The notes: generated by a model not told the origin, from the letters alone. A DNA stretch of 64,000 bases from Corythucha ciliata (GCA_038030265.1 CM075943.1:21576001-21640000); one strand, 5' to 3'. Shown: positions 48,201 through 59,916, counted from the stretch's first letter. A program made the numbers and translations.

Positions 48201-49640
48201 GGCGAGAGTGTACGCTGAAACTCCGGCAGCCGACGGAACGTTCGTGCCTTGTTCGGGGCATCTTCGCAATCTAAGGATACCAGTCGGATCTAGTCGGCTG
48301 AGAATTGAGTCTGGTAATAACTCTTACTAACACATCGACTTCGCCCGCTCTCAAATCACAATTTATGTTAGGTGTCGAGCAAGGTGATGATGTCTCAGTG
48401 TACTACGACCCTATGATAGCCAAGTTAGTAGTGTGGGAGCCTAGCCTCTCTCAGGCTTTGAACAGTCTAAACAACGCTTTGTCAGATTTTAACGTTAGTA
48501 GATAAAGCCTAATAATGTTTTAATGTGACGGATTTACATTTTTTGCTGTAACGCGGGTATCAAATTCACTCGAACAGATTGTGGGCGTAGACAACAACGT
48601 GGACTTTTTACGACGTTTATGCAAGCACGACAGGCTTTTGAGCCATGCAGAAACTTCCCTTCACACTGGTTTCATCCCAGAAAACAAACAAGATCTGTTT
48701 CCAGAAGCTATACGCTCAGAACGTGCTGCGGCCCAGGTAAACCTCAGACCCAAATGCAAAATAAGCGTTTCAGATTTAATCAAACAATATCCATTCTAGG
48801 CAGCGCTTGGCTTATCAATTTTAAGACGGTCTGCTCGATCCAATAATACGAACGATCCATTTTCAATCGAGGGAGCATTTCGAGTCAACGACGCTCCTAA
48901 TGAGGACGTAGTACGCCTGTTAGTTGACGACAAAGGTTAGAACCACCCCTTCCGTAACACCTCATCATTCTATGGCATCAATTTTTTTTTTACAGAGCGT
49001 CTCGTGATTTTAAGAGAACGTAAAGACGGTTGGTGGAACATAAAATTGGATAACGCGTCGTACACCGCTCGCGGTAGTTTGATTCCGACTGAGTCAGGAA
49101 TTTTTCGCCTTCATTTTGAGCTTCAGAACGAATCAATCACATCGGTTAACGTTGCCTTTTCTCCGAACTGCATTAGTTTATTTACCAAGGTTAGAGGTTT
49201 CACAAAATTGTTCTCACAGTCAACCAATTGGCCTTTACGTTTATGAAACTTCGTTAGGACGCAGATTACTCGTTTAGAACGGTTGATCAAGATGAGGTTA
49301 AATTTGAGGAGTCGAACGACGATTCTGCCGGCAGTTCGGACTTCACAGTGGCTCGCTCACCGATGCCGGGCACTGTGGAAAGAATTATGGTGTCCGTGGG
49401 TGACAGAGTCAGGAGTGGCGATCAGTTGGCTGTTGTAATCGCCATGAAGATGGAGGTGAGTGATTTCCAAGGGTTACTAGAGTTTCACAGTTAAATTATT
49501 TATAAATCCTTTCACTATAGCACGTTATAAAAGCAACGAGCGACGGAGTTGTAGAGAGTGTACACACCTCTCAAGGGGACACTGTGTCTCGAAACGACGT
49601 CATCGTTAAAGTACGACGTGAGGCGGCACCAAGTAACTAA
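39295..49640 (+). CDS. Mccc1: Methylcrotonoyl-CoA carboxylase subunit alpha, 11 exons
   Basis: Exons: 39295-39435, 39555-39609, 47243-47553, 47625-47858, 47923-48313, 48372-48493, 48578-48736, 48800-48935, 48996-49189, 49258-49455, 49521-49640; all GT-AG, in phase, 686 aa (human 725). It catalyses ATP-dependent carboxylation of biotin for 3-methylcrotonyl-CoA in mitochondrial leucine breakdown, with a beta subunit. Biotin carboxylase marks: [13 protein letters not shown] (N-terminus), [16 protein letters not shown]-grasp loop [46 protein letters not shown]. The C-terminal biotinyl domain has AMKME, so Lys645 is the expected biotin site. The first Met lies only six residues before the carboxylase domain, with a TAG upstream in frame, so no transit peptide is visible. 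AATAAA at 49757-49762. Intron 2 is 7.6 kb and full of mobile DNA. Confidence 0.95.
39610..40363. other. MCCC1 intron 2, left end, with a one-armed foldback relative
   Basis: About 40075-40363 begins tatagtccagtcaagtagga and shares ttactaaaagtcccc with the arms of 21137-22566; the second arm is absent. The rest is unrecognised. Confidence 0.5.
40364..41079. mobile_element. CAGGGTGT-ended element, 716 bp
   Basis: Begins TACAGGGTGT (40364) and ends ACACCCTGTA (41079). The interior is AT-rich and non-coding, with a T16 run near 40530. Relative of 34676-35802. Confidence 0.7.
41083..42905 (-). mobile_element. Jockey-clade (X-element-like) LINE, broken
   Basis: On the minus strand, 42890-42594 is a linker before the RT; 42548-42210 carries [20 protein letters not shown]; 42157-41195 is the rest of the RT, with [36 protein letters not shown] and a C-terminal region ending at 41195. 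Breaks: a frameshift near 42590; a stop where Gln is usual just after 42210; and a 7 bp duplication (tgtggag, near 42150) that shifts frame. The catalytic FADD reads FAND. The endonuclease and ORF1 are absent. About 100 bp of 3' UTR follow. It lies in MCCC1 intron 2, antisense to the gene. Confidence 0.9.
42906..43887. other. MCCC1 intron, unrecognised, with accgagaccgag microsatellite
   Basis: 43800-43887 has repeated gagaccgag. Around 43540-43760 it is G-rich. No gene. Confidence 0.45.
43892..44082. mobile_element. TTAA-flanked foldback MITE (GGCCCATACAC family), copy 2
   Basis: Termini GGGGCCCATACACGATCAAC and its exact complement. Flanks TAAA (43888-43891) and TTAA (44083-44086). Long internal arms (ttgtcaacacgc/gcgtgttgacaa type) make nearly the whole element a hairpin with a short tttcaaaattgc loop. 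It split a gagaccgaga microsatellite. Confidence 0.85.
44092..44755. other. MCCC1 intron, no feature recognised
   Basis: Holds a 10-C tract near 44557 and a short imperfect repeat of atttatgtcgaga/acataaatgtcag around 44360-44400. Confidence 0.4.
44760..46235. repeat. Family B arrays with an orientation switch
   Basis: Plus-oriented units at 44760-45320 (two exact 30 bp units at 45194-45240) and 45600-45830; minus-oriented units at 45850-46235. 45325-45600 lies between the arrays and is not repetitive. Confidence 0.8.
46283..46935 (-). mobile_element. Ty3/gypsy reverse transcriptase fragment, split by a foldback insertion
   Basis: On the minus strand 46935-46800 carries the RT fingers/palm motif around LPFGLNN and PATFQ; 46427-46283 carries the YLDD catalytic motif and the following helix. 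Between them lies a foldback element (46428-46797). The remnant has lost the rest of pol and both LTRs are not visible. Old, inactive copy; family assigned from the motif order only. Confidence 0.72.
46428..46797. mobile_element. Nested foldback MITEs
   Basis: Outer element: arms 46428-46481 and 46745-46797 share tactgcaacac and tggtccctca with their complements. Inner element 46504-46634: termini GGGGCCTTATTCTGAA and TTCGGAATACGGCCCC. So at least two insertions occurred, one within the other, inside the Ty3/gypsy remnant. Confidence 0.75.
46936..47242. other. Right end of MCCC1 intron 2
   Basis: Nothing recognised before the acceptor at 47241-47242. Confidence 0.4.
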
Positions 49641-49997
49641 TTTCCTTTTCGAAGGTGGACCAGCACACGTTCAAATTCCTCAAATGCACTCCTACCTACA
49701 ATCAATTCCAACCAACGTTCAGTTGGATCAATTTCCAACTGCTTTGACGTAATGAAAATAAATAAGTCGTCATATCCCATTTTCTTATTTGTCAACGCCC
49801 GTAGTGTAATACTCAAAGCGCGACCAGCACACGGAACTATTTCTAACTTGACGAACTCATCGGAACCGACACCCAAACGATCAGGGGCGGGGGGTAGCAA
49901 AGCACACTTATAAGAAGAGCCGGGTCGGTAACGCGTTTCTCCGTTGATAACGGCGTTACTATTATCGGCAACGGGTCAACGATTTCGCTACTTGTTA

Positions 49998-50136
49998 TAG
50001 TTTTCTATTTGCATAAAATTCAGTTCTGGAGCCGAGCATTTCCACCCGTCTTCTCTGAATTACATCATATGGTAACGAAAAGACGGGTGGAAATGCTCGC
50101 CTCCAGAGCTGAATTTTATGCAAATGGAAAACGCCA
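49998..50136. mobile_element. MITE, family M2, copy 2
   Basis: Left ttttctatttgcataaaatt, right aattttatgcaaatggaaaa followed by cgcc. The core arms gagcatttccacccgtcttc and complement pair perfectly. TTA on both sides may be the target duplication. Confidence 0.8.
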
Positions 50137-50386
50137 TTAGAAAAAAATTGATGATGGTAACTTCTGTTGCTTTTGGAACGGCTACCCCTAACCATAGGCG
50201 AAGAAGAAAGCCAGCCTCAGTGAGTTGTTCACGCCAAGGGGGGGGGGGGGAGACATGAAACCATTTCAAACTGTTCATTCCACGTATGAAATCTGACAAT
50301 TTGTTTCGATAAAATGGAAATCTTGCCGAGTAAGCTTTCACTTTCAGCTAACTCTCTAAAAATTGGGAAATGCGTCCCGAAAATAT

Positions 50387-51555
50387 GACTGTACCTATGA
50401 CTAATGATACAGATAAATCATTTGTGTTCCCCCCCCCCAATTTTTCCACGACCAATAAGTATGTGGGCAAGGGGGTAACCATTTCGAGTGTAGCTTGAAC
50501 AAATAAGTTTGCCTTCTGACTTCAGAGAGGAAATATTTAAAAAAGTGTTGTATTGGCATAGGCGGAATTGCATAGGCTTCAACCAGCACGATCGAACAAA
50601 GTTGAAGGAAAGGTGTCTGGGACGTTTTTTCTGAAAGAGCCAAACCCGCAAAAGCGCAGCGTTTTCAACTAGTGTAACCCAACGAACATTGGTTTTTTGA
50701 AGTGCCAACCGTGTGAAATTCGTTTTATTCGAAGCCACATCATCGATAATGGTTGTTTCAAAGACAAATCTTCACGAGATTCGTGTTTCAATTACTGCGA
50801 ACCTCGCGAGATTTGGTTTTGGTGGAAATTGGTTTTATTCAAAACCAAATCCACACGAGAATAGTTTTTCAACTAGGTACTCAACTCGCGAAATTGGCTT
50901 ATTCAATAGGCAAACCTCTCAATAATTTGTTTTGCGAAAATGGTTTGTTTTTTCCTGAGTCAGGGACACGAAATTGGTTTCTTGAAGGTGGAAATACCAC
51001 AAAATTGTTTACCTGAAAGAGCCACAGCCCCAGAGGGGTTCGCTCAACGACGAAACATCCCTGCAATTGGTTTCTTAAAGGACCAAACCCGCAAAGTTGG
51101 ACCCTCCCCCACCCCCCACCACCAGGGACGGATTTTTAAAATAGGCAAGCGCATGAGCTTTGTTTTTTTCGTAGGCAGAATGGTGTTTCATGGGCTAAAT
51201 TACGCGAGATTGAAGGGCGAAATTTTGTTTTCAAACGACATAATACTGCGAAATAAGTTTTTTGGAGGCGTCGACACCGCAAAATTCAACCGCGTCGTCT
51301 CAGGACTTCCACTATTCCAGTTCCCATTGATGTTCCTGATTATGATGGAGGGGGAGGTGACACTTGTTGATTCTCTAATCAACTTCTCAATTTTTGTTCT
51401 GAATGTGTGGTGTCTCTTATGGTGCCAGCGGCAAACGCAAACCCCGCCAGTTCCCGTTTCAACCTCACGGTTCTCGCGTCAGCATACGGCGCGGCGGCGA
51501 GCAGGTTCTGAACTGTGGGCAGTGCCGGCCTTGGGCATTTGGCGCCCTCGGGCGC
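50387..51555 (+). repeat. 1.17 kb tandem duplication, unit 1
   Basis: From gactgtacctatgactaatg to ggcgccctcg. It is followed directly by unit 2 with only scattered substitutions and small indels (for example C-tract length near 50430 and a gap near 51113). Content: family A repeats (50640-51300) and an inverted piece of the GC-rich repeat (51420-51500). The 209-codon frame 50940-51569 is not preserved in unit 2, so it is not a gene. Confidence 0.9.
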
Positions 51556-52718
51556 GACTGTACCTATGACTAATGAAGACGGATAAATCATTTGTGTCCC
51601 CCCCCCCCCCCGAATTTTTCCACGACCAATAAGTATGTGGGCAAGGGGGTAACCATTTCGAGTGTAGCTTGAACAAATAAGTTTGCCTTCTGACTTCAGA
51701 GAGGAAATATTTAAAAAAGTGTTGCATTGGCATAGGCGGAATTGCATAGGCTTCAACCAGCACGACCGAACAAAGTTGAAGGAAAGGTGTCTGGGACGTT
51801 TTTTCTGAAAGAGCCAAACCCGCAAAAGCGCAGGCGTTTTCAACTAGTGTAACCCAACGAACATTGGTTTTTTGAAGTGCCAACCGTGTGAAATTCGTTT
51901 TATTCGAAGCCACATCATCGATAATGGTTGTTTCAAAGACAAATCTTCACGAGATTCGTGTTTCAATTACTGCGAACCTCGCGAGATTTGGTTTTGGTGG
52001 AAATTGGTTTTATTCAAAACCAAATCCACACGAGAATAGTTTTTCAACTAGGTACTCAACTCGCGAAATTGGCTTATTCAATAGGCAAACCTCTCAATAA
52101 TTTGTTTTGCGAAAATGGTTTGTTTTTTCCTGAGTCAGGGACACGAAATTGGTTTCTTGAAGGTGGAAATACCACAAAATTGTTTACCTGAAAGAGCCAC
52201 AGCCCCAGAGGGGTTCGCTCAACGACGAAACATCCCTGCAATTGGTTTCTTAAAGGACCAAACCCGCAAAGTTGGACCCTCCCCCACCCCCAGGGACGGA
52301 TTTTTGAATAGGCAAGCGCATGAGCTTTGTTTTATTCGTAGGCAGAATGGTGTTTCATGGGCTAAATTACGCGAGACTGAAGGGCGAAATTTTGTTTTCA
52401 AACGACACAATACTGCGAAATAAGTTTTTTGGAGGCGTCGACACCGCAAAATTCAACCGCGTCGTCTCAGGACTTCCACTATTCCAGTTCCCATTGATGT
52501 TCCTGATTATGATGGAGGGGGAGGTGACACTTGTTGATTCTCTAATCAACTTCTCAATTTTTGTTCTGAATGCGTGGTGTCTCTTATGGTGCCAGCGGCA
52601 AACGCAAACCCCGCCAGTTCCCGTTTCAACCTCACGGTTCTCGCGTCAGCATACGGCGCGGCGGCGAGCAGCTTCTGAACTGTGGGCAGTGCCGGCCTTG
52701 GGCATTTGGCGCCCTCGG
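51556..52718 (+). repeat. 1.17 kb tandem duplication, unit 2
   Basis: Same content as unit 1 at an offset of 1169-1175 bp, falling to 1167 after the indel near 52285. It ends at ggcgccctcgg, where unit 1 joins unit 2. Confidence 0.9.
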
Positions 52719-52779
52719 CGAATCTTGCACTAACGCCCCACAGAAGTATAGCCGCTCAGAATAAGCCGCGATTTTTTTT

Positions 52780-54445
52780 TTTTCAACACTTTCACCGCTT
52801 CTTCTCAACTTCATCGAGAAATTATCTATTTCCCCCCGTTTTAGCCACGAATTTCCTTCCATTTTAGCCGCGAGTTACTGAATTTCCCCAATGTTTGCCA
52901 TAATCAGCGTTGTTTCCTAATTAGCCACGAAGTTGCCTCCAGAAACCGCGGCTCGCCATTTTCTCAACTTTCTAATAATTAAGCAAATTTTCTCAAATTA
53001 ACCCCTCCCCCCATTAGCTATTTGTCTTCATTTTAGCCATAAATTAGCATTTTTACCCGTTGTAGCCGCTAATTATAGAATGTTTCACATTTCAGCCACG
53101 AATTAGAATTTTCTCCCAATTTCACCGCGAATTGTTTAACGCTTTTTCTGAATTTGGCCGCGGGATTACCTTCAGAAGCCAATTTTTCCTCACTTCAGCG
53201 CTTCTTCTCAATTTGGTCAGTGAATTAGCCACGAATTAGCGATTTTTTCTCCTTAAATTAGCGACAATTCACGATTTTAGCAATTTTTCTGAATGTTTGC
53301 AGTGAATTCGTATTTTTCCTGATTTTAGCCACTAATGAGCGATTTTTATCAATTTCATCTAGGAATTATCACTTTTTCTCAATTTTAGCTTCCAATTAGC
53401 GGTTTTTTCGCTTTTAGCTATAAATTAGCGCTTTTTCTCAGTTTGACCCACGAACTTGCCTTTTTTTTATTTAGGACCTTAGGCAGATAATGATAAGGAA
53501 GGCGCACTAATATGCGTGGCTAAAACTGTGAAAAGGTGTTCATTCGCGGTATCTCAATGAAACTTCCAGACCAAAATTGAGAAAAAATCGCTAATTCACG
53601 GTGTATATGTTTGATATAATGCCACATTATGGCTAAAATTTAAAAAAAAAAAACACTAAATTGCTGTTCTTTGGTAAAATTGATACGTGCCCCGGTCTTG
53701 CGAGCGCAAAAAGGCTAAGGCCCCCGTGAGTGGGGATGGCGGCGATTTCAGCGATTTTTACGATGCGGGTGATTTAAGTGTGTAGTTCGTTTTACATGAA
53801 GAAGCGCCCGTGGAATCCCATCACTGCGTTTTTGTAACGTGTGTTCGACCACGTAATATCATTTTTACCCGCTTTTTAAGCGCTAATTAGCGGCTAAAAT
53901 TGGGACTGTCCTAATTCGGCGACAAAACTGAAAAGAATCGCTAATTAATTCGCGGCTAAAATTGAGACGAATCGCTAATTCATCGATGAAATTGGGGAAA
54001 AACAATAATCCGTGGATTAAGTCTGGAAAAAACTGATCGCTAATTGATTCGCGAATACAAATTCAAGGTAATTGATTAATTAATTGAGTAAAACATTCTT
54101 TAATAATATTCAAACATGCCGACTAGTTTCGGGGTTAAATGCACCCCATTTTCAAGGCATCGGTAGGTCTAAAAAAAAAACAAATCTCCCCGTCACATGT
54201 CAAAAACCCTCACATCCAACAATCCTGTTGATAGACAGGTAATCCAGGAAACTTGTCTCCTACAAATTCAAGGCTTAAATTTAGTAAAACGCTGAATCGC
54301 GGCTAAAATGTAGGATAACACAAGTCCGTGGCATCTGAAGGCGAATTCAGGCCTAAAATTGTGAAAAAGACCTATAATAATCCATAGCTAAAAGTGAAAA
54401 CAAAATTGGTAATGCGAGGGGTAAATATAGTTCGAACTCATACAC
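52780..54445. repeat. Family B arrays, both orientations
   Basis: Minus at 52780-53460, plus at 53500-53660, 53880-54060 and 54270-54440. 53680-53870 and 54060-54260 are non-repetitive fillers without genes. Confidence 0.75.
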
Positions 54446-54463
54446 CGTTAATGTGGGGCCATA

Positions 54464-55052
54464 GGGAGTTATTGTACAGCCGTCTGACGCTCAACGTTTA
54501 CGGTTATGAGACGTCACCATAAGCGTAGCCGTTTGTATCGGTGGAAAAAGAGTTATTGCAAATAATAGTTGCGCTAAAATATGAACACAACAAGGTGACT
54601 AAACTCTTCTATAAGTGCCGCAGATTCCCTCTAGCCCATCAGGCGGAAGGGGTGGGGACTGACGTCACCAGCAGTCCTTTACTCCCGATTGCTCACCCTA
54701 GAGCAGCAGAGCAAGTTAATTTTGAAATTGAAGTTTATGAATTCTGAAAAAATCACAACCCAATAACAATTAATAATGTACTGGGTCCAGCGCAAAGGCG
54801 GTTGGGACTGCTCATGACGTGGGTGAAGGACAGTAATGGCCGAAGATCTGCGGAACCTATAGAAAGTTTAGTCACCTTGAACACATGGTAGGGCATAGAT
54901 GCACTTAATTGCTTCAAACAAATTAACAAAACACCCCTTCAGGTCTTTAAACGTTTGTGGTTAACGCTTGAACTAAAAATCCGAATTTTACGCTTATCAT
55001 GACGTCACATAACCGTTAACGTTAACCGTCAGACGGTTATGCAATAACTCAC
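54464..55052. mobile_element. DNA element with ~48 bp terminal inverted repeats
   Basis: Left gggagttattgtacagccgt, right acggttatgcaataactcac; both continue into cgtctgacg ... gttaacggttatg and gacgtcac. A TA dinucleotide flanks each end. The interior (589 bp in all) has no transposase. A solo end is at 16452-16500. Confidence 0.78.
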
Positions 55053-55359
55053 TATTGAGAAAAATCAGTAATTAGCACAGCTGAAATGAATAAAAACGCT
55101 AATTTGCAGCACTGAGGAATACTCCAACTCGTGACGATGACGATTTCTTAGAGAAAATCATGATTTTTCTGTTCAAAATCGCAGAGTATTTATCGGTCTC
55201 AAAATAGATCAAATTTAGCGGAAACAAATGTATGTAATGCGTCAACTCACGGTGTCGCAAGAGCTGAGCGCATGGTTAATTTATTTACAAGATGCTATTG
55301 CTATGGATGAGATTGCTAATAATAACCGACAATTTTTTACTTTTTTTAGCCAGAGGCGA

Positions 55360-56060
55360 AATTAGTTCTTGTGTCAGCCAAAGCCGTACAATTGGATTCT
55401 GTAAGTGTTAAATTGCTTTTTGTAAGAGAGAGATTGGATGTTTTGAATCGGTCAGACCCAAAGAATTGGCTTTTTAGGGAATCAATCTTGCGAAATTAGG
55501 TTTCTAAGTGAGTAAACCCGAAGAAATTGAGTTCTGAGAGTGCCCATATACGTATACATCCCGCAAAAATGTTGCTTTGGGCGTGCCAAAAATTTGAAAA
55601 ACAGTCAACACCCTTGAAATGTTAAAGTCCGAGAAATTGGCCATTTTTAGGGAGCCAACCCAACGAAATTGGTTTTTCCGCAACGAGCACGATTCACGAC
55701 AATTGTTTTTTTTGAAGGAGCCAAACCAGCCAAATTGTGGTTTTCAGGGAGCTAAGGGCGAAATTCGTACTTATATAAGTCAAAGCCACGAAACTGGATT
55801 CTGTAAGTGTGGAATCCTCGACATTTGGACTTCCAAGGAGACCAACCCGCGGAATGGCGTTTCTGAAGAACCAAAACCCGTGAATTTTTTTTTGAATGAG
55901 TCAACCCCGCGTAATTATTGCTTTTTAGAGAGTCAATCCAGCGAAGTCGGCGTTTTTAGTGAGCAAGAGTCCCTATTGGTTCTGTTAGATGCAACTAGCC
56001 AAAAATCCACAAAAATTTGGGTTTTGAAAGGGCCAAAGCCGAGAGATTTATTTGGCACGC
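55360..56060 (+). repeat. Family A array
   Basis: Units such as cgaaattggtttttccgcaa; the 152-codon frame here (55619-56077) is a repeat translation. Confidence 0.7.
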
Positions 56061-56279
56061 ACAACATAATAAATTAGTGTTATGTATTAAGGGAGGGAGG
56101 GGGTGAATAATCCGTAACCCCTAACAACCCCATCGGAAAACCTCCAACTATTCTAATGCCAGGGTAACAAGATTAAGTCGGGGTACCACCGTTGATATAG
56201 CCATAGGGCGGCCAAATTTTAGACAAATCATCAGGCATATCAGAAAAGAAGGAGGGAGATGAATATGAAGAATTTTTTA

Positions 56280-56700
56280 AAATAAATGTTTCTCAATTTT
56301 GGTCACGAGTTAGCATTTTTTCTCAATTTTAGCCGTGAGTTAGCGTGTTTTTTCAATTTTAGCGGATAGTTAGCGCTTTCTCTCAATTTTAGCTGCGAAT
56401 TAGCGATTTTTTCCACTGATTCATTAGAGTTTTTCAGAATTTTAGTCTCGGATTTACCCGAACTACCCGTTTTCTCAATTTTGGCCTAAATGATCCTTGA
56501 GTTGACATTTTTTTTCCATTTTGGCATGGAACTTATAATCAGTCACGAATTGACGCGTTTTATCCATTTTTGCCATGAATGAGCGCTTTTTCGCAATCTT
56601 GTCAAGGAATGATAGCGCGCCTTTTTCAATTTTAGCCGCCTATAAGGACAAACAGAAACTGAGAATTAGCCTGTTTTCTCAATTTCAGAAGTTGACGTGT
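56280..56700 (-). repeat. Family B array, minus orientation
   Basis: Well-preserved units (gttagcgctttctctcaatt). Confidence 0.75.
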
Positions 56701-58355
56701 CGGTAAAGCTTGCTCGCCGGACAGAACTGCGCACATGGACCTCGATAGGCGACTTCTGTAGTCGAGAAAAATTTGTCTAAAACCAACGACAAGGCTTGAA
56801 CGTGCCATTTCAGCTGCGACGACCGTCTCGACGGAGACGTTTTGACTGGGGTTGGTAAAAATGCACCTGAAAATCGCCCTCTTAAGCTCTCGGTCTTGGT
56901 AGGTTAGGTAAAAATGTTAAAATCGAACGGAATCGCGTGGTTTCTCGACAAGATGAACCCGACAATCGAAACAAACCGTTCAGATGCACCCCGTTCCACC
57001 ACCGATCCCGCCGATTTTGGCTAGCCCCTTTCAGGCACAATGGCTCCCGTCAACAACGGCCTTGACACACTCAATCACTCAAAAGTAGCTTTTGTCATTA
57101 CATTGATCTCGTAATATTATAGTCTACTGGGTCACCTATTGGGGATGCACCTGAGATAACCTCATGGTACGGATTATTCCCGGGAGTTTACTAATCGAAT
57201 CCGAATTGCAACATTAATCGAATATTTTAGCCACAATAACTGCTAAACAACTGCAAGAATTTGTTCCATTTTCGTGGTTGGATGGAATGAAAATCGTCAA
57301 AAAGAGCCAAATCGCCGTCCAACCGGATACCAAATCTCATTTTCACGACTGAGTGTGGTGAGGGGGGGTAGCCGCACGGAGCAGCAACTTTCGGAAATCA
57401 CTTCTGCTACCTCGATAAATTACGTCGGATTCTCGCCTTATTTTCACAATACTCTCCACTCAATGATTTATATGTAATTACATTCATGTATTGTACACAA
57501 GACGCCACACAGTAGAAAACATAAAGAAAGCTATAAAAATATACAATGTATAAACAGCAGAAAATAAAATGTTTCAGACTAAAAATAATTTGTCTTGGCC
57601 TCACGATTTTACAAAGAGAATAAAAATCACTGATTTTAATTACAAACTAGGACGGTAAGTAATTACACGCATAAAAATAAATAGCGCATTCTTCAAAATG
57701 AAATGCACTAAAGCGATAAAAAAGGGAATTTCTGACTGCTAATGATATCAAGGTACTGATTCTTAAATGTACCTTCGAAGGTACGTACTTGTGGAAATTG
57801 TATAAAATATATTTACAATAAATTAAGTAGTATCAAAATTGAGATTGAAGCGAGAGATTCATTTTCAGACAGTCTCGATTTCCAGAAAAGAGAAATGGAA
57901 AAGAAGAAAGAAAAGAGAAAACATGGGTTAGAAGAAGCAGGTGAATTGCGAATTGACGAGGCTATCCACGTAAGCATGTTCACTATGAGACTGCGGTTTC
58001 AATGTGCTGCCAAAATCATCAGATCGAAAAGAAATAACTTGGTTAGACACATCAATTCGCAGTTTACCAGTAAAACACAGATCAAGTATTCATTGTGGTA
58101 AAAAAAGGTTAGAAGAACGGAGAAAAGAGAACTTACATTTAAAATAACATCAAAAAAAGAGTGAAAAGGAAACAGGACGGAATAAAACGAGGAGAGAATG
58201 GTAGATTTTGTGTAACGCGCGGGCTGGCGCTGCGTTCAGATGAACCGAAAGTAAACTTACGCCTGAAGTTAATATTGGGGAGGCTGTGCTCTGTCAAACA
58301 GACGGGTAAGAAAGGGGGGCGGGGCGATAAGTCAATCAAACTGAATGCCTGAATG
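56701..58355. other. Region downstream of lachesin; no gene recognised
   Basis: Not repetitive in appearance. 57480-58350 is AT-rich and next to the lachesin stop, so it is probably 3' UTR and flank of that minus-strand gene. 56701-57100 has higher GC but no frame I can assign. Confidence 0.45.
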
Positions 58356-59916
58356 TTACAAGAAATTTTGTGAGTGACCGTTAAAAAGTACTAACCTTTG
58401 TACCAGTGGCAAGCACATGGCGATTCCAGCTAGATACAATGCAGAAAACCGAGGCGTCGTAGTCGCTGAGCTATAACGAGCTTGACCGCATGCGGGAGGG
58501 CACACAGGAATAACAGTCTCTGAATAGCGGCAAAAACAAGAGACAAAAATCTACGCTAAGTCTCACTCAAAGCTGTACTATTTTTTTTTTTTTTTTACGT
58601 AGTTATGCATTTTTATGATTAAGGAGCCCTCTGCGTCATAGATAAAGAGGACAAATACGATTGTAAAAGTCCCGGTTACATGAAGAAAATAAATGAAAGC
58701 ACCCATGCGAAGTTTCCATTAAGCATACTTACTCAATGAGAGCCACATTAACACATAAAACTTTGTGGAAAAGGTGATTAAAAATTTACTTACCAAACAG
58801 GTGAATGCTACCTTCGGATGACCCCAATTTATTGATTGCTTTACATTTATACATTCCATATTGCCTTTTCTCAATCGTGATAACTCTTAACGTTGTATCA
58901 GTGTACTCATCTGCGGTTGCAAAATGAGACACGCTAAAAAACAGACATGAGATGGGTGGTAAGTGATATTCGTAGACATTCCCATAAAGAAAAAACAAAT
59001 CGTCATACCTATAGTGCTGATTATTGGCGATTTGAACGTCGTCTTTCAACCAAACGATGGCTGGAGGAGGATACGCCTCAACGTGACACTCAAGATCCAT
59101 GTCATACTGAAAAGCTTGACCGAGTCTGGGACGCGGCACAGTCACAACAGGAGCGAACTCTACTTCAACGTTGATGTTCCGCCGAGTTCCTTTGCCGACT
59201 CCATTTTCCGCCACACAGAAATAAGTTCCACGGTCTTCCTTCTTTACTGAGACAATTTTCAAAGTGTTTCCCCTAGTGGCATCGTATGCATAATTGGTTT
59301 AACAAGGACAGCGTTAGGGAGACTAAGGTAGACACTAGCAAGTTGTGCTAACCGAAAGAAAGAACTTCCGGTGGGAAGAATGGCGTTGTTTTCACGTCTC
59401 CAAGAGATTCTGGGTGGAGGGTAGCCACTCGCGTAACATTCCAATGTTACCTGTTGACCCTCGCTAACAATGATAGATCTCGTCGAATTGTCAGATATAA
59501 CTGGTGGTCTTCTAACTTGAAGAACGACTTCTCCACTGATTTTGTTGTTGATAGACAGCAACACCTGGCATTGGTAGATGCCAGCGTCAGTTTCTTGAAT
59601 GTCTTTGATCTGTGGAAATTACGTCAACGTAAATTGAAGGCGAATAAAAATTGCGGACTACACAAAACAATTACCTGGAGAGTGTACGTCGAAGATGCAG
59701 TGTCATAACGAAGCGAAAAGCGACTGTCACGGAGAATCAAAGAGCTGCCCGTAGATATCGGTAAAAAGTCAGTTTGACGCCCGGGACTAGTTTTCATCCA
59801 AAGCACAGGGAAGTCTTGAGCATATTGTACCGAACAGTCGAGTTCGACAGTTCCACCGATGTCTTTGATCTGCTCTTGCGTAATGTGAGATATGGTAGGG
59901 GTCCTTTGAGCATTAC
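58356..59916 (-). CDS. Lac: Lachesin, GPI-type three-Ig cell-adhesion protein (5' exon missing)
   Basis: Exons on the minus strand: 59916-59675, 59609-59353, 59272-59009, 58933-58794, 58519-58356; GT-AG, in phase, about 354 residues (fly lachesin about 359). Three Ig domains are visible: Ig1 with TQEQIKDIGGTVELDCS and YQCQV, Ig2 with LECYASGYPPP and EDRGTYFCVAENG, Ig3 with LECHVEAYPPP, HFATADEYTDTTLRV and YKCKAINK. After IPVCPPACGQ comes a hydrophobic C-terminus (LYLAGIAMCLPLV), as in a GPI signal. In insects lachesin is a septate-junction and neuronal surface protein. The first codon shown is split (phase 1), so an upstream exon with Met and signal peptide must lie further right or beyond the window; I did not find it. 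The tail might instead splice at a GTTAGT after the Val-Gln. Confidence 0.92.

Noticed and set aside
50940..51569. 209-codon open frame
   Set aside because: It is a translation of family A repeats; the duplicated unit 1.17 kb away breaks the frame, and no domain is visible.
55619..56077. 152-codon open frame
   Set aside because: Again family A repeat, with periodic KPxxRN-like residues that follow the DNA unit.
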